NCBI GenBank assembly: GCA_907165065.1
Contig: OU015523.1
Span: 121,298,246 to 121,362,245 of the forward strand
From: Caprimulgus europaeus
Lineage: Eukaryota > Chordata > Aves > Caprimulgiformes > Caprimulgidae
DNA length: 64,000 nucleotides
Direction of reading: 5' to 3'
Shown here piece by piece: positions 11,301 through 25,708 of this stretch. The position numbers and the translations under genes are program-made. The notes under the pieces are model-generated. The model was not told the origin of the DNA. It worked only from the letters and a program-made list of their open reading frames with translations, and did not search any database. Each line of letters opens with the position of its first letter. Within the stretch, counting starts at the first letter, position 1.

Positions 11301-14195
11301 TCATTTATCCATGCTAAAAGAACAAACTATTCCAGATTCTCTTTCAGAAGTTTTCTCTGCCTATGATCATCTGTCTTCTAGTTGAGGTTACCAACAATCA
11401 AGGACAATAATAAGTAGGAAGAAAATAGAAGCTCCAAATTTTGGTAGTCTTAGAAATAGAGCCTACAGAAGCCTAAAATAGTTTGCTGTTAACTAAAGGA
11501 ATTTCTTTAAATTCTTCTCAATAAATCATAATAAAAGTTACTTAATTTTATTATTGTCTATTAGATTTAATCTTCCTAGATTAAAACATTTTTTAAACTC
11601 TTTTTAACCTAGGTCAATTTTTGTTAAATCATAAATTTTAGGGATTGCCATCACAACCTGTGGGAGGCATTTTTCCATTTGTATAATTTGAATTGGTTAA
11701 CATGGCATTTTATCTACAATTTCCTCACTTGCAATAACTCTGATTGCATTATCAAAAATCTCTGCATGTATTAAAATGCAATAATGCACAATCCATTTGT
11801 GGTTCAAATAATATTTACAACTAGTAACTTTGCAAAGTCACCAAGATCCACAGCAGCTTCTTGCAAATATTTAGAAAAATAAACTTTTACTTTTGTCAGG
11901 AAGCTCCAAGTAAGCATAACCCAGATTGGACAACAACATCTGACTATAGCTGGATGCCTTGAAATTGTTTTCATCTCACCAAGCTTTAAGCATCTACATG
12001 TAGTATGTAGGAAGAAATGAATGCTCTTAATTCACAATCCATGGGATATTTCTTAGATGTCAACTTTAGGATGATGCAGATTGCATTCTAGAAATGTCTC
12101 TTTGACTGCAATCCAGTGGTTCTAGAAAACTAATTCAAGCTGTTACGGAGATGTCAGCCTTAGTAAGATGAACTTTACCTATGTTGTCTGCAGTTACCTT
12201 TTAAAAATCTAGAGAATCTGTTCCATCATGCTCCAAAATGGAAATGGAAATACATAGCTTTTTCTATTATTTGTTTTAAGTTTTTCAGTACACCTGGCCA
12301 ATGTGTTCCTCAGTCAAACTCAACTTTATTGAGACATTCACAGCAACCAGACAGCACCGTGACATCCTCTGTCACCGCCCTTCTCAGCTGTGTCAGTCAT
12401 GGCCACGTTGAGACCTGATGAGGAATCAGCCTGGGCAATAACTCATCCTCAGAGTGCCTACAAATATCTAGCTCAAAAAGTGTCATTCAAACCAACCTCT
12501 CACTAGTATCCTCTTAAAACTCAAAATCACTACATCCCTGTATTTTTTTTAAACAGAAACATTTTTAATGATATATTTTTAGATTTTATGTTTTAATTCT
12601 ATTTCTAGATTTTCTATTTTTATATTGTATATTTTTATAATTTGTATTTACTTTTTTTTTTTCAAGGCAGAAACTCTGTCTCTGACAAAGCTAACACGGG
12701 TAGAAACCCAAAATGAATGCCCTTTGCAAGTGTCACAACTTTTATATTCTCAAAAGACACTTCAGCACTGAATTGGAGAGATCTATATATTGAAATATAG
12801 CAAAAAAAATAAAGCAAAGCTCAAAACTTATTTAATGTAAATAAATAATTAAAATACAGTAATTAAAATACTCTAGAGACAAGTTTTATCATTTCATGTG
12901 CAAGCTGTCATATATAGCTTATTTCTCAAATGTTGTTGGAAATAAACACTTTTAATATTTCTTTTTTAACTTAGCAGTCACTGCAGAGTAAAGAACTTGT
13001 CATGAAGTCTTCATCTTGGTTGACTTTGAAGACCACACCAGACAACTTAATAATATAACAGAAGCACCCAAATTTTGCTACATTAAAGTCAAAAGGAATA
13101 AGAAGCCTAAATATTGTTACCACACTCAGCCAACACTCAGAAAACATTCAGTGCAACATTTACTGGTGCAAAAATAAGTGATGTTGTTTCTTTCTGCCTG
13201 TTTTCCTCCTTCCTGCCAAAAACTACAAGCTAATTTGACCAACTGGGTGAGAGAGGCAAAACCAAGTGAAGTCAGGGAATAGAAAAGCTAAGCTGTGCCT
13301 CAGCTGCTGGATTCTGCTCTCAAGATGACCTGTTCACCTAAACAGATTACAAAAGTCAGATTAGAAAAGGTTCACTTGATATTTGTGAGGTCTGCTAGGC
13401 TTGTATCTGACCCATCCCATTAAAATATTACCAGACAAAATACAGTCATTGCAGAAAGTCAGTTTAATTATTTAAATGGAAAACTAAAGGTAGTTACAAT
13501 ACTAGTAGCAAAGTCAAAGCAGTTGTTCAGCTGAAGTTGCTCTGGCAAAAAAATAAATGTCCTTTTGAGGAAAACTTCAGAAAGCCACACCCTTCATGGG
13601 ACTTTTATATGTTAGTTTATCTTCTCTTTTCTATCTTCATCTTCTGTGATTTTTTAACCAGTTTTACTATTGCTTTAAGGGAAAACCCTTGCTGGCTAAG
13701 CAAAATACTTCTGCAAAACATCTACCAGAATTTATTTACAAATATCTCTGATCTTTTCATGGGTGACCTATAGCAATTCTGTCACACAACCTGGTTAGGC
13801 CAGCTGATGCATTTTTCTGTCTATTTTCCTTATTAGCCAAGACACAAAGAAGGTAACAAATAAGCTTCTTACCATTGTACTTACAGTGCAATTTAGGCAG
13901 GGTTCCTGGACCTCCTGTTTCCCATGTTTTTGCTTCTACAGAATGAAAATGCATTAGTAAGGTTAATATGCCCCAAGTCACATTCTAAAGAAAGATGATT
14001 TCTTCATTCATGTAATTACAGAAAAGTACATTTATATACTAGCTATTTCCAAGATGGTTACTTACAGGGAGTCCAGCAACATACTCCAGTTACCAGAGAA
14101 GATCCTGTTCATGATGCTTCTGTAGATCCAGAGCAAGACACAAAGCTTGAGGAAGCCTGAAATACACACCAACATCATTCTTTTTTATGTTTCAG
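8389..14195 (+). other. TENM2: TENM2 intron, 5.8 kb
   Basis: Phase 0 intron. It contains one substantial CR1 copy (10803-11220) in sense orientation. The rest is AT-rich unique sequence with several homopolymer and AT-rich stretches (around 10280-10320 and 12540-12665). A slightly GC-richer piece near 12350-12440 matches nothing I recognise. No other gene is supported. Confidence 0.85.
10803..11220 (+). repeat. CR1 LINE, 5'-truncated copy
   Basis: About 420 bp with the standard CR1 3' order: GAGAGAGTTGGGGCTGTTGA, CCTGGAGAAGAGAAGGCTCC, a GTGATGGCTTGAAAGTGGCA region coding for the end of ORF2, CAACCTGGTCTGGTGGAAGG, GCAGGGGGGTTGGAACTGGA and a terminal TCTATTATTCTATA. It belongs to the same subfamily as the copies at 41286 and 43533, which lie in the opposite orientation. 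Confidence 0.93.
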
Positions 14196-14406
14196 TTTGA
14201 CTTTGTCGAGCTCCTTGATGGAAGACGTCTACTGACCCAAGAGGCGAGAAGCTTAGAAGGACCTCAACGGCAGCACAGAACTTTTGTGCCCTTGTCCAGC
14301 CATGAGACAGGATTCATCCAGTATTTAGATTCAGGAATATGGCATTTAGCCTTCTACAATGATGGCAAGGAATCGGAAGTGGTTTCTTTTCTTACTACTG
14401 CTATTG
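14196..14406 (+). CDS. TENM2: Teneurin-2 exon: membrane-proximal ectodomain, part 2
   Basis: This 211-bp exon enters in phase 0 (acceptor TTTATGTTTCAG) and leaves in phase 1 (donor CTATTG|GTAAGG). It reads [22 protein letters not shown].., a basic/His-rich stretch QRQHR, then [26 protein letters not shown] and SFLTTAI, with the first base of the Glu codon. The [20 protein letters not shown] core is among the most conserved parts of teneurins before EGF1. The exon completes the domain begun in the previous one. Reading on past the donor gives a short unrelated tail and a stop, which supports the splice site used. Confidence 0.95.
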
Positions 14407-17400
14407 GTAAGGATTTCCTGTGTTATTCTTAAACTCCTAAATACACCTTGAGGCCAGATATTAACGCACATGCTCGAATTGCACAGTGCTTTTGTGTGGT
14501 TTCGGAGAGAATGCTTGGAGGGGATTGTATTTAGCAATGAGTTGAATACTGCTAGACCCTAAATATCTCATAACTATTTTGTGGACTTTTTAGTAACTGT
14601 ATCCATAAAGAGATTCAAACCCAGTGCCAAAGATGGATTACAGGCTTGAAATTCCCTGCTTCATTTTGTTCCTTTGATCTTCTTTTTATTTAGATTTTTT
14701 TGGTTGGTTGGTTGGGTTTTTTTGTCTTTCTGGAGCAGAGGTACAGGAGTGATTGAAGAGCAGACAGCAACACCATGCAACAGGTTTGTGCAACACAGTC
14801 CTGCCTTTGAGCACCATTCAAGCAGAGTACTGGGGTTAAAACACCAGCAAAGAGCACAGCAAGGCTTGGTAGTAGGAACCACAATAACAGGAATCTCTGT
14901 TTCTCCTTGCTCAGAAAGAAGCTCAGAATTCTTAAGAACAAATTAACTAAACAGGTCTCTCAGCTTCCCTGGCAGCCAAGTGCCCTGTCAGTTCAGCACA
15001 CAGGCACTGATTTGTTGTTGTCCAAGGAGGAAAGGATGCTGCCTGTGGGCTACCTGACAGCCTGGCACACTGGGTATTCTTCCTCCAAGCTGTAAATATC
15101 AGAATCTATTTCTCATTCAATAATATTTAATTTTAAGTTTGATTGACCTGCTGAAACTGTTCATTTGGTTGTGATTTAAAGATTGGTCCATAAAACTAGC
15201 ACTCAGCTTTTTTTCTAGCCACAGTGATTGTTTAATGGATTTTTTTTTTCTTTGCTGAAAAAAGCAGACTCATTCCAAAGCTGCCATTAATCCCTCTCCC
15301 AGAAGAGGCATTGGTGTTGAGTCTCAGCTGTCTGCAATAGTTACCTAAGAGCTATGGGCTGTAATTTGTCTTGGCAGGTTAATTAAAAGTTTAGGTCTTA
15401 TTAAAGCAAAGTCATTAAGATCCAAATATTCCATTTTAGCACTAAAGTTTATCTACTGCAGAAGTGGAAACACTGCTGTAATACTCTGTGTTCAGTTTAA
15501 AACCTGAAATGCACATGTTCAGTCCTGTTCACAGTTAAGCTACAGCAGAAATAGTTGCATGTTAGCTTATGAAATTGAAATCTTGCTCTATAGAATGCAG
15601 ATTTACTTTCATTTAGTTTACTTTAGCAATTTGAGCTTTTACTTACACTGACCACCACCTTCTGCCCAGAATAACCTCTAGGTATTTTTCTGAAAGTGAC
15701 TTTATTTTTCCTTGTCTAAGAATTTCTTCACTTTAAAATTCCCATCACAGGAAAATTGCTAAGGCTCTCGCAGCAGAAAACACTTTTAAAGCACAGTCAC
15801 AAGTTGTTCTCGTTTTCAAAGTGATGCTAATTGTTCTGGCCAGACTTTTCTCTTGGCCTCATTGCACTAACATAGGGAAAAAAGCAAAATATTCTTAATT
15901 TGCCTTTGAACAGTAGAGGAACCATGTGGGTGAGCAGCATGTCAGACTGTCCTTAAGGCAATCCTATTTTGTTTTTGCACTGTACCTTCATGATAAGCAG
16001 AACAGTCCATGATATATAACCATGATATATTCTGTATATATTCCCTGTTGACCTTGTTTATCCTCCCTGTCTTTCAGTACAAGGACGTTTTCTTTTGCTA
16101 CACAAGAGAAAGCTTTGCCCCATCTGTGGGAATCACTTTACCCAGTGGCAGCTGTATATCAACACAAAGCTATAGTGTACAGGAAAAACTTTGTAGGCTA
16201 TGCACTTTGAAACTCACTTGAGATGATAAGTAAAAATTTTAGATAGAAAGATGTGACTTCTTGGCTAGAATTTGGCCAGAGAAGTGCAGCATTTTCATAA
16301 GTACCATAAAAATATATAATAGCCTTAACAAGTTGGTACCTTTCTTAGTCTAGATCTCAACAGCTTGTTTTAAAAAAAGTCAAGTCAGGTGGTTCATATA
16401 AATGTACTGTAATGCTTCTGAACCTTTCTAGTGTATTCATGAGGTCTGGCAAGATATGATTGCTAGATTTTAAGTCTATAAATGCTGTAGTACTGGAGTG
16501 TTACAAATTTTTGTCGGTGCCAGAGTGAAAAGGCTACCGCAGCCTGACACAGTGTTTATGAACCAGGGTGTAAAATTGCAATGCCAAACAAATAAATCAA
16601 GTCACGCATGATGGGAGCCTTAGATCTTTCTGTGTGGGGTGAGGAACCTGCAGAGGAGTTGTGTTGACTGTCAGAGGCAAGCTGCCATTTAATTTGATTT
16701 TTGTGGCAGGAGTACGTAGCAAACTCTCCCTTTCTCATTGCACGGGCACAGGGCGTACGGTGAGTGTGTGTTTGAAAAGTAAAGCTGTGATGCAGGAAGA
16801 AGTAGGATCCGGTGATCTGAGAACAGGACCAGCAGCCTGAAACTCCTGAATTCTGATTGATGTGCTAATTCTGACCCAGCCCTGGCTCATACTTCAGCTG
16901 CTCACCGTGTAAAACTGTGGAGAGTGACATTTCCCCAGAGATGCTGCAAGGGTGATAGAACTGCTGGGAAAATGCATTAAGCATTAATTAATGATCACAG
17001 ATAATAGTAGGAAGCACAAAATTGATAATGATGATCATAATGATAAATTCATAAAGCCAAACTGTGCAGTCATTCCTCAGGCAAACCTCCCCCATGAGTA
17101 AGGACTCACCTGAGTAAAGGACCGTAGCTTTTACTTCAGTAATAAAAATGTTGAATGGAAAGGTTGCTGGTTTTCCAAGTGTATCTGCTGTGTTCCACCA
17201 GACTGAACTTTCAGAGACAGTAAAATCATTGCAGGCTCCATATGACAGTATCAACTGCAATTACTGTGCAGTGCTTGTCTGGAAAGATTTGACTTCCATT
17301 ATTCTAGAGAAAACTGGAGAAAAATGGAAAAAAAAGCATCTGTATCCCCAGTTTGATAACAGACAGTTAATTTCATAAATTGTGAGGCTGTCCATCATGC

Positions 17401-18111
17401 AGTTTTGGAATCTGACATAGCTATAACTAAATCCACTCAGGGACATTAGCACTCATTTTGAGGGCAGGAGATGGCAGTTTAGCCTGTTTTCTAAAAGGAT
17501 GTGGAATCCTCGTCACTAAAGTGTTAGGTGGTGTCAAAATGTGTGTCTGTTACATGCCACTGCACATAAACTGAGGGAGAACACAGCATCATAATGCCTG
17601 TCAGAGGTTATGCATCTGCATAATAAAGGTAATTCCGGTGGAGGGGAAAAAAAAAAGATTATTCTGGGAAAGTTTTCATCTTTTAATAGCATTTTTATAT
17701 CCCATTCCTCTGAATTACAATGCAAGACATTGTAAAGGAATGGACAATCAAGGTCTCTCAATAATAAATTAACCTTTTTGTAAATTACATTGGTTGCACT
17801 TCCTGAAATTTCTAATAGAAACACTTCTCTGAAAAGTGTCTTGTGGATTCACCTCTGCCTGATAGCAGTGCTTTATTTAGAGCAGTCTTGTATAAGTGGA
17901 GCAGAATAGTAGGGTGAGGAATCAGCTGGAATCAACACACCTGAGACAAAGATGTTGGCCAAAAATCTGCTCAGTAGAAGCAAGAAACATCTGAGAGCCT
18001 GAAAACAGCATGTACAGAGTCAGAAAGTGTCTTCCAGGAGCTGTTACTGCTGAGCTTGGGCAAGCTTGCCTGTGCAAGACCACTGAGAAATCAAAAGGAA
18101 ATGCCTGAAAT

Positions 18112-18427
18112 GAAGGTGGAGAGAGGTGGGGGTGGGTCTGTTCAACCAAGGACCAAGGGACAGGACAAGAGGAAATGGCCTCAAGTTGCACCAAGGGCAG
18201 TTGAGATTGGATGTGAGGAAGAATTTCTTTGCTGAAAGGGTTCTGAGGCATTGGAAGGGGTTGCCCAGGGCAGTGGTGGAGTCCCCATCCCTGGAGGGAT
18301 TGAAGAGTCGTGTAGACACAGTGCTGAGGGACATGGGTCAGTCGGGGACTGGTCAGTGTTGGGTCAATGATTGGACTCGATGATCTTAAAGGGCTTTTCC
18401 AATCCAGGCAATTCTGGGATTCTGTGA
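18112..18427 (+). repeat. CR1 LINE, 5'-truncated copy
   Basis: About 315 bp, sense. The frame reads the end of a CR1 ORF2 (motifs [32 protein letters not shown]), then the 3' UTR with GATTGGACTCGATGATC and the ATTCTGGGATTCTGTGA end. It is very close to the inverted copy at 48990-49516 and to the fragment at 1-118. Confidence 0.93.
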
Positions 18428-21400
18428 AAAGCAAAACCAGCCTCAGGAGCTCAGATTTGCTTCCCTGCCTGTGTGTACACTACCTTAAACTCTATCAACT
18501 TCCAATTCAGAGGGGGTGCATACGTGTGATCCACTTACAGTCTCAAGGCTGTTCACGTTATTTACACTTGCTTTGCTAATGTCTGGAAAAGTCTAAATTG
18601 GTTCCATATAAATATTGAGGAGTCAGGATACTGTGCAGACTAACAGGAGGTGTGATCTTTTCTGGCTTACACTTTCTTTTAGCTCCTTAATGCCTGAGTT
18701 ACTTGACTTAAAACTCCCCCATGTGCAATTAGATCTTCAGGACTCTGAGCAAAAGTGATTTAAATGTCCCAGCTACCCTTTTCTGAACTTCTCCTTTGGC
18801 TATATCCCACAAAAAAAGGCTGAAAATTTAGCAAGTACTTTGCTGAATCAGGACCCTTTAACTGTTAATGGGACTCCAGAAGTTCCATGGAAATGGTCAC
18901 TTAGTGCAAGTGTTGTTGCATCAGTATGGTCACCTTAGCTCTTCTCTTATTTCATAGAGGGACTTGTGAGCACTTCCACCTTGTGGTAACTCACTACAGA
19001 TAATTAACTAGTCGCCTGTTCCTTTCCAGACTCACAACTCTCTTCTTGCTCTACACAGAAAAAAAAATATAGCAGCATATGAGAACCATGGCAGGGAGGA
19101 AAATCACAACTTCACTGTTGATGTTATTGATCTCTCTCATGCAAAATAACAGCAGAGCTTTGCATGCTGTGCAAATATTTTTTTGCCTCCAGCTCTGTGT
19201 GTCCCATTACAAGCCCTTGCTTGACAGACACTCTATCAGATGGTTGGTGCTTTTTTTGATTACCCTCTTGTTGCCATCACCCCATTTTTTTAATGCTTTG
19301 TTTCCTGCTTTTGGCTCTTGCCCAGCTTCTCTGAGTGTGGTAAAGCTTGTAGGTCTCAGTCAGGAAGTATTTAGAAAAGAGATATAGTCAGTCAATTCAG
19401 GTAGGAGGCAAAAAGGGCATTTATGAGTCCTTGCCAGGCAGTGTTGGGGTTTTTTCCCTTGTGGATTTGGTCTCACAAATAATGTTACGTTGACAGGTCT
19501 GCTTGACTGAAAACATTACGCTTATCCACAGATTCAGGTTATGCTGCAGCACTGCAAGGTGTCTTCCACTAAGCATCCAGCTAAGGATCCTTCGGTGAGA
19601 GTTGAATTAGTCAATGCAGAAGGATGGCAAGAAGACAGGAGATTGCTGTCTCCAGCCTAGCCAAATCCAGCCTGGTCAAAACCATGGCTGGGGAGACAGA
19701 AAAGTGAAGTGAACTCCGTCTGTCTGAGCTTTCCATGAGCTGCAAGAATTCCCCTCTCCAAGCAGGTGTAGTCGTGTGCTTGGTGAGGTTTCACTTTTTC
19801 ACCCAGCCTATGTGTAAATCTAAGCTGTTTGCTTTATAGGGCTTAATAAAAAGCAAACATGGCCTGAGCCTGGATCTGGAAATGGAAGGACAGCTGTGCA
19901 GAGGTGAAACTTTTCACAGTAGTTTGCTCTCTCCCTGGCCAGAGGTTTTTTGTTAGCCATTCTTGGTAAAACAGTGATGATGTTTTTAGATGGATAGTGA
20001 TACAGCCCTTAAAACTTCAGCCCCTAGAAGTCAGCAATAGTTTTATCAGTGCCCTCTTAATCTTTTCACCTTTTTCCCCAAAATTGATGAACAGTCTCAT
20101 TTCCCAGGGAAGTAAGCCGAGAGGATGAGCATGTTCCTGTGTTGGAGTTTATCCCCCTGTCTTCCTTCTCAGACAACTCCTAACAGATCAAACATTGCTC
20201 CTGGTTCTTAAATCCCCTTCAGCTTCAGTCAGTAATGTTTGTACATGGCACACTGCTCCCTAAATGCTTCCTGCAGCTTTCTGCCTGCTCCTGCTGGAGC
20301 TACAGCACTTCCAAGAAACCTAAAAGCCAGACCAATCATTTAAAATCTCTGTGTTATTTGTGATGACCTTTTTTCTCTCTGCAAGTGACTGAAACAATTC
20401 TTACATAACAACCCTGCTTCCCAAGCCATAACGGCAGGCAAAATTATTATTTCAGGATTTTTTCTTTTGAAGACGCAAGGCATCTCTAAGAAAGAGGAAA
20501 TTAGGGACACATCTCCAAGATAATTAAATAATAATCAGCCTATAAAGGTCAGATACTTGGCTGTAAAAATTTCCACAGCTCCTTTTTCCATACAGAGTGT
20601 TGTCTCTTCATTGATGCTCTGTGAGTAAAAGATAGCAGTAGAAATTAAAGCAGAGGTGGAATCATGTATTTAATGTTACACTTGAGCTTTTCCTTGGTGC
20701 TTTTTAAAATTTCTGTAAGTACACACCTCTTTCAGTACATCTCATGATTACAAGTGAGAATTTGGGTGGGAAAAATAGACAAGCAGACACATATTTTCAT
20801 TGATATTTAAGCCATATTTGTCAAGATTGCTTAGCTGCCAATAAGTATTCATCTCAGCAGAAGTTAGACATCAGAATGTCTTTAATGATACAAATTTTAT
20901 CTGGTTTTGATCGTGCTTTAATGCAGTAGAAAAATGAAGGTAGATTTGGCTTTGTTGGAAACCTTTGCCCACATCTGTACTTACATGGACTGGTAGCCTT
21001 GAACTTGCTTGTCAGCGTGCTGTTTGCAGGCAGGCAAGTTCACTTGATCTGACAGAGCTTGTACTAAAGGTTTATTGATTGGGGTAATTACTTTAGTTTT
21101 AGGGTCAAGAAAAGGTTTATTTAATAGAGAAGTTAAAGCCTTTTTCTTTCTTTCTGTTATTTCTGTCTCTTTTTCGTTTTTTTTTTCCAGTTGATTTTTT
21201 CAGAACAGCAGAATTCTGCCTTAATAACACAGCATATAGTGCTATGGGAGGGCTTCTGGAGAAATGTGTAAAACAGTGCATATGGTTTTTGTTTTTACAC
21301 TTTTGTATATAGCTCTTTCCATGCAGCCCAGACTGCAGGCTAATGTAAGCACAGCTTGTTTTATTCCTGTGTCGTATTACCCAACAGCTCTGTGCAGACT

Positions 21401-21768
21401 TTTCTTTCCATGAATGCTCCCCTGCTAAAGCACAGAAATAAGGTTGTGGGAGTGACTCGTACACTTTGGCAAATGAAAGGAGAAACCTTTCTGTACTAGA
21501 ACAACAGACTTTTTAAAGACTTAATTTTCCAAAGGCTGTATTAAATTGTCTGCACTCTCATGCGAGACCACAAAAGAAAACAGAAACCAACAACATCAAC
21601 AGCTCAGGAGTAACCAGACCAACATCTCCTTTTGCACGGGGCCGGGTGGGATGAGGAGGACATAGTCTGTACGGTAACTCCTGGTGTGTGTTGACTTTTT
21701 AAATGATAATGGCTGGTTTGTGTGTTAGATGTGTGACTGCTTTCTTCAGCTAAGTGCTACAACAGTCT

Positions 21769-22216
21769 CATAGAATCACAGAATGGTGTGAGTTGGATGG
21801 GAACAACAAGGATCATGAGTCCAACTCCTGTCCCTGCATAGGACAATCCCAACATTCACACCATGTCCCTGAGGGCCTTGGCCAAATGCTGCTGGAATCT
21901 TGTCAGGCTTGGTGCCATGAGCACCTCCCTGGGGAGCCTGTTCCGGTGCTCCACCACCCTCTGCCTCAAGAACCTTTTCCTCATGGCCAACCTCACCCTC
22001 CCCTGCCACATCTTCCTGCCATGTCCTCTGCTCCTGGCGTTGGTGGCCAGAGAGAAGAGCTCAGCGCCTGCCCCTCCTCTTCCCCTTGGGAGGAAGTTCT
22101 AGACCGTGATGAGATCTCCTCTCAGTCTCCTCTTCTCCAGGCTGAACAAACCAAGCAACTTCAGCCTCTCCTCATACCCTTCCCCTCTAAACCCTTCACC
22201 AACTTTGTGACCTTCA
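21769..22216 (-). repeat. CR1 LINE, 5'-truncated copy
   Basis: On the + strand this starts CATAGAATCACAGAATGGTG, the complement of the CR1 3' end, and continues through CCTGAGGGCCTTGGCCAAAT and CTCCTCTCAGTCTCCTCTTC. It closely matches the longer copy at 55730-56460 in the same orientation. The ORF2 tail is readable on the minus strand. Confidence 0.93.
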
Positions 22217-25200
22217 GAAAAAGAGTTACGTAAATTCCATTAAACTGATTTCTAGAGAGCTCGCCTCTAGGGAGGCATGGGGGAGGAACAGGATTTGATC
22301 AAGTTTGTGCAGTGAGTCCATAGGAGGCAAAAGCAGAGCCATGAATTCTACTTTTTCTCTGTCCCTGATCAAAGACCACTAACAGCTCAGTGCAGTTATC
22401 TAGCAGCACCTGAGATGCCCCAGGAACCTGAGGGCATCTCTACAGCAGGGCAGATCTGATGTCAAACCTAGAAGAGACTCAGGCCGTTCTGTAGCAGTGG
22501 CTGGAGACCAGGCATCATACTAGAGAGTGTGTCCCCAGGCACCAACCTAATTGAACCTCAGACACTGGTCATTCCAGCCAGTACATCCATATTTATCAGG
22601 CTGGATATATTTGCTAAAGACTTCACCTCAAATGAAACTTAATCTTTAATTCACCCAAAATTAGAGCATTGCCAAGGTTTCGTGGTATTTGTTTGACCAA
22701 ATGAGATCGCATTTGAGTTCCTCTCTGTGTGTGCATGGTTTTTTTTTCCCCTAGAATAAACCAACTTACAACATCATTTAAAGTGAAACTCAAGGCCAGG
22801 TTTTGCCTTGCCCTGAGCTACAAGAGCAGAAATTGTAATGTACTGAACGTGAAGTAACATCCTGCTTGCTAGTGCAGCTCCAGAAGTTGAACCCTGAAGG
22901 TTGAATAATTGTTGTTTCCTGTATTAGTTTGTAACAATTTATGAGAGCAGGAAAGAATATATTTTTTTTTTTTCAATCCCTTGGGCAAACTGGGGATATG
23001 AGAGTTTCATTTAGTGGAGAGAAATTCTGATTTAAAAAAATTCCATCTGCAAAAAAATGAAAACTGGGAAGAAATGTTTTCAAGGTGTCCTTCTAGATGT
23101 CCACAGCCTTGTCATATGTATGTTACAAGTATGGGATTAAAGTGTTATTGTGCTTAGAAGCTGCCCTATAGAAGGAAGAAGAAGGCTTCAGCCCAACAGC
23201 ACCTCTTTGTTTAAAATCATTCATTGCATTTTTTTTTTCTCCCAGCTAACTTCTAATCTGTGATCACATTTCAAGCGATTTAGAACAGAGGGTTTTTTCA
23301 GATGGCCGATGTACAATTCCTTAAGAACTATATTGCATAGACCCTTTCATGCTTTTAGCATTGCTGACATTCTCAGGGAAGCAAACAGTGTTCCCTGTAT
23401 ATCCCCATGAACAGCAGAAATACATTAGTGGGATTGTCTAAAAGTTGCCTTCACTCTGGTCCCAGACAAGTCAAAGGAGATTTGACCATTAACTAGCAGT
23501 ATACATAGACCAGTGCCCAAGTGCTTTTGAAATCCCATTACACCTTATGCTTTCAACCATCTGAGAACTTTAGATTATAAGGCATTCTGCACTAGAAAAA
23601 AAAATATTTTTTAAAAAGAAGCAGTAAGAGAAAGGAATGAATCAGTGAGATAAAGCTCTCTCAAAGGGCAACCCAAATTCAGACCAAATGTGGCATCAGC
23701 TTCTGAAATGGTCAGACTTGTTCTCTTCTTTATTTATTCCCCTAAACTATTCCCACTTGGTTCTTGTTTCTGTAGCCCAGAAGTTCAAAAATAGTGCACA
23801 GAAAAGCTGTTTTTGTAGTATTTCCAGCTGGGCCTGGAGTCGAATGTGCCTGAAATAGTGTGAGAAAGACTGACATTATTGTGGTGAGAGCCATTTGGGT
23901 ACCTGGATGGATATCTCAATCCAGACCTAGAAGCAAAAGTACAGACATCTCAAGGGAAAATGTGTTCACATGATGTACTGTCAAATTTGGCAAACTCAGC
24001 AGCTCTTGATGGTTTCAATAAGCAACCCAAACTGATCCTGAACGCTGAACTTTTTTGTGTTTCACCATCACCTTTTAAAATGCTCCAGCCTCTAGAGTCA
24101 TTGCTGGCTGGAGCAGGTCTTTGCTGTCAGTACACTGATGGAGATGTGGGGTATCTGCCATTGCAAACACCTTTATTATTTTTGAAGTTCTTACAGAAAA
24201 AGAGTGGGAGAAGAATAACATGTAATTTAATACTGTGATTGCTCTACTTCACTCTGACTTTCCAGAATCAGCAGAGATTTAAGGAGTTGTTTAGAGGACT
24301 GTCTGCTTGTTGCCCTTTGTCTAATTTAGCATCCTGATATCTGCATGTGAAGGTTAGAGTTCCACTGGGATATGAGAGCAAAGAGGGTTATATGCATGGA
24401 TCTTTAGTTAAAAAAAGACCTCCTAGCCTTCAGAAAAGATAAAAAGAAAAAAAAAATCATAACCTGGCACAACACCAAGTGGCATTAGCAGTATCAGCAT
24501 CACACTAGGTGCCCTGCAGAAGAGGAAACTGTGAAAGAGCACTCAGAAATAATGACTGAGTTTCCATGATGCTGTCAAGACTTTCACATCCCTGGCTGCC
24601 AGGTGTGGATTCCTTGAGCTCGAAATGTAAAAGCCTTATAAAACACAAATGAAGCAGCAAAATCGAAATCTCAGCAGGTGAGGATGTATCATAAGAAGGA
24701 ATCAGTCCTTTTAAACTTCACCTGGGGAAGGAAGAGGAGGAGCAAGAGAATACCAGCCCCAGCATTTCCACGTTTCCTTTGTTTCCAAAGTGTGCTGCTT
24801 TTTATTTCTTTTTTTGCCACTTTCTTTTTTTTTAGCCCATAATGTCAAATCTGATGTTTCAAGATATCTGAAACCTCTTTTATTCCCTCTCACCTCCACG
24901 TCTCCCTTGGCATTGTTATCACAATTACAGGGGCAGGTGACAGTTCTCTAGGCTGAGAATCCAACCTACCCTGCCGTGAAATTCAATTGAGTAGCATCAT
25001 TTCTTTGAAAAATAAACAAGACTGCAAGCTCTGCAACTGGGAAGTAAATTAAATGTGTTCACAGAGCTTCAGAATCTTCTTTGCTTTTCATGTTATACTG
25101 CCTGACTTCCTATTAAAATTATTGCTAACGTAGTCGGGGCAGTGACAGGGAGCATTTTTGTGAGAGATGTTATTGCAATGAGCTTGTAGGTGACAGCTTT

Positions 25201-25708
25201 ATCCTGGACAAGCAGGTCTAGGAGAAAGAATATGTGGCTCACTAAGGTTGCTCTGGTGCAGCAGCAGAGAATTAAGGTGAAATAATGTGATGTCCCTTCA
25301 TTCTCCGTGGAATGTGATTCATGGTAGGATGGGAGGGATGCTGTGTGCTCCTGATGGCTCTTTTACATTGATGTGGCTCACACAGAGGATTTCAAGGTTA
25401 GATATGAACCATGGAGTCTTAACTACCTGCTGCCCCACTCCAGGTGTGCTCCCTTCCTTACAGCAAAGCATCTTCTTTAACCAGGGGAACATAACTATTC
25501 AGAAAATGGGTCAGTGGACAGTCAGGAACAATTTATTTCTGTGTGACAATAAATACATGTATTCATTTCATACAGTGAACAATTCTTCCCTAAGTATTTG
25601 TTTCACCTCCACATTTTTTCATATTTATTTACTATTTTTTAGATTAATACATCTGTGTATACAGAGGGTTGGCACTGATAAGGGTAGAACCTTCTATTAC
25701 ACTTGTAT

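Noticed and set aside
12350..12450. GC-richer intronic piece considered as a processed pseudogene or small RNA
   Set aside because: No open frame, no poly-A, no hairpin or tRNA-like boxes that I could support.
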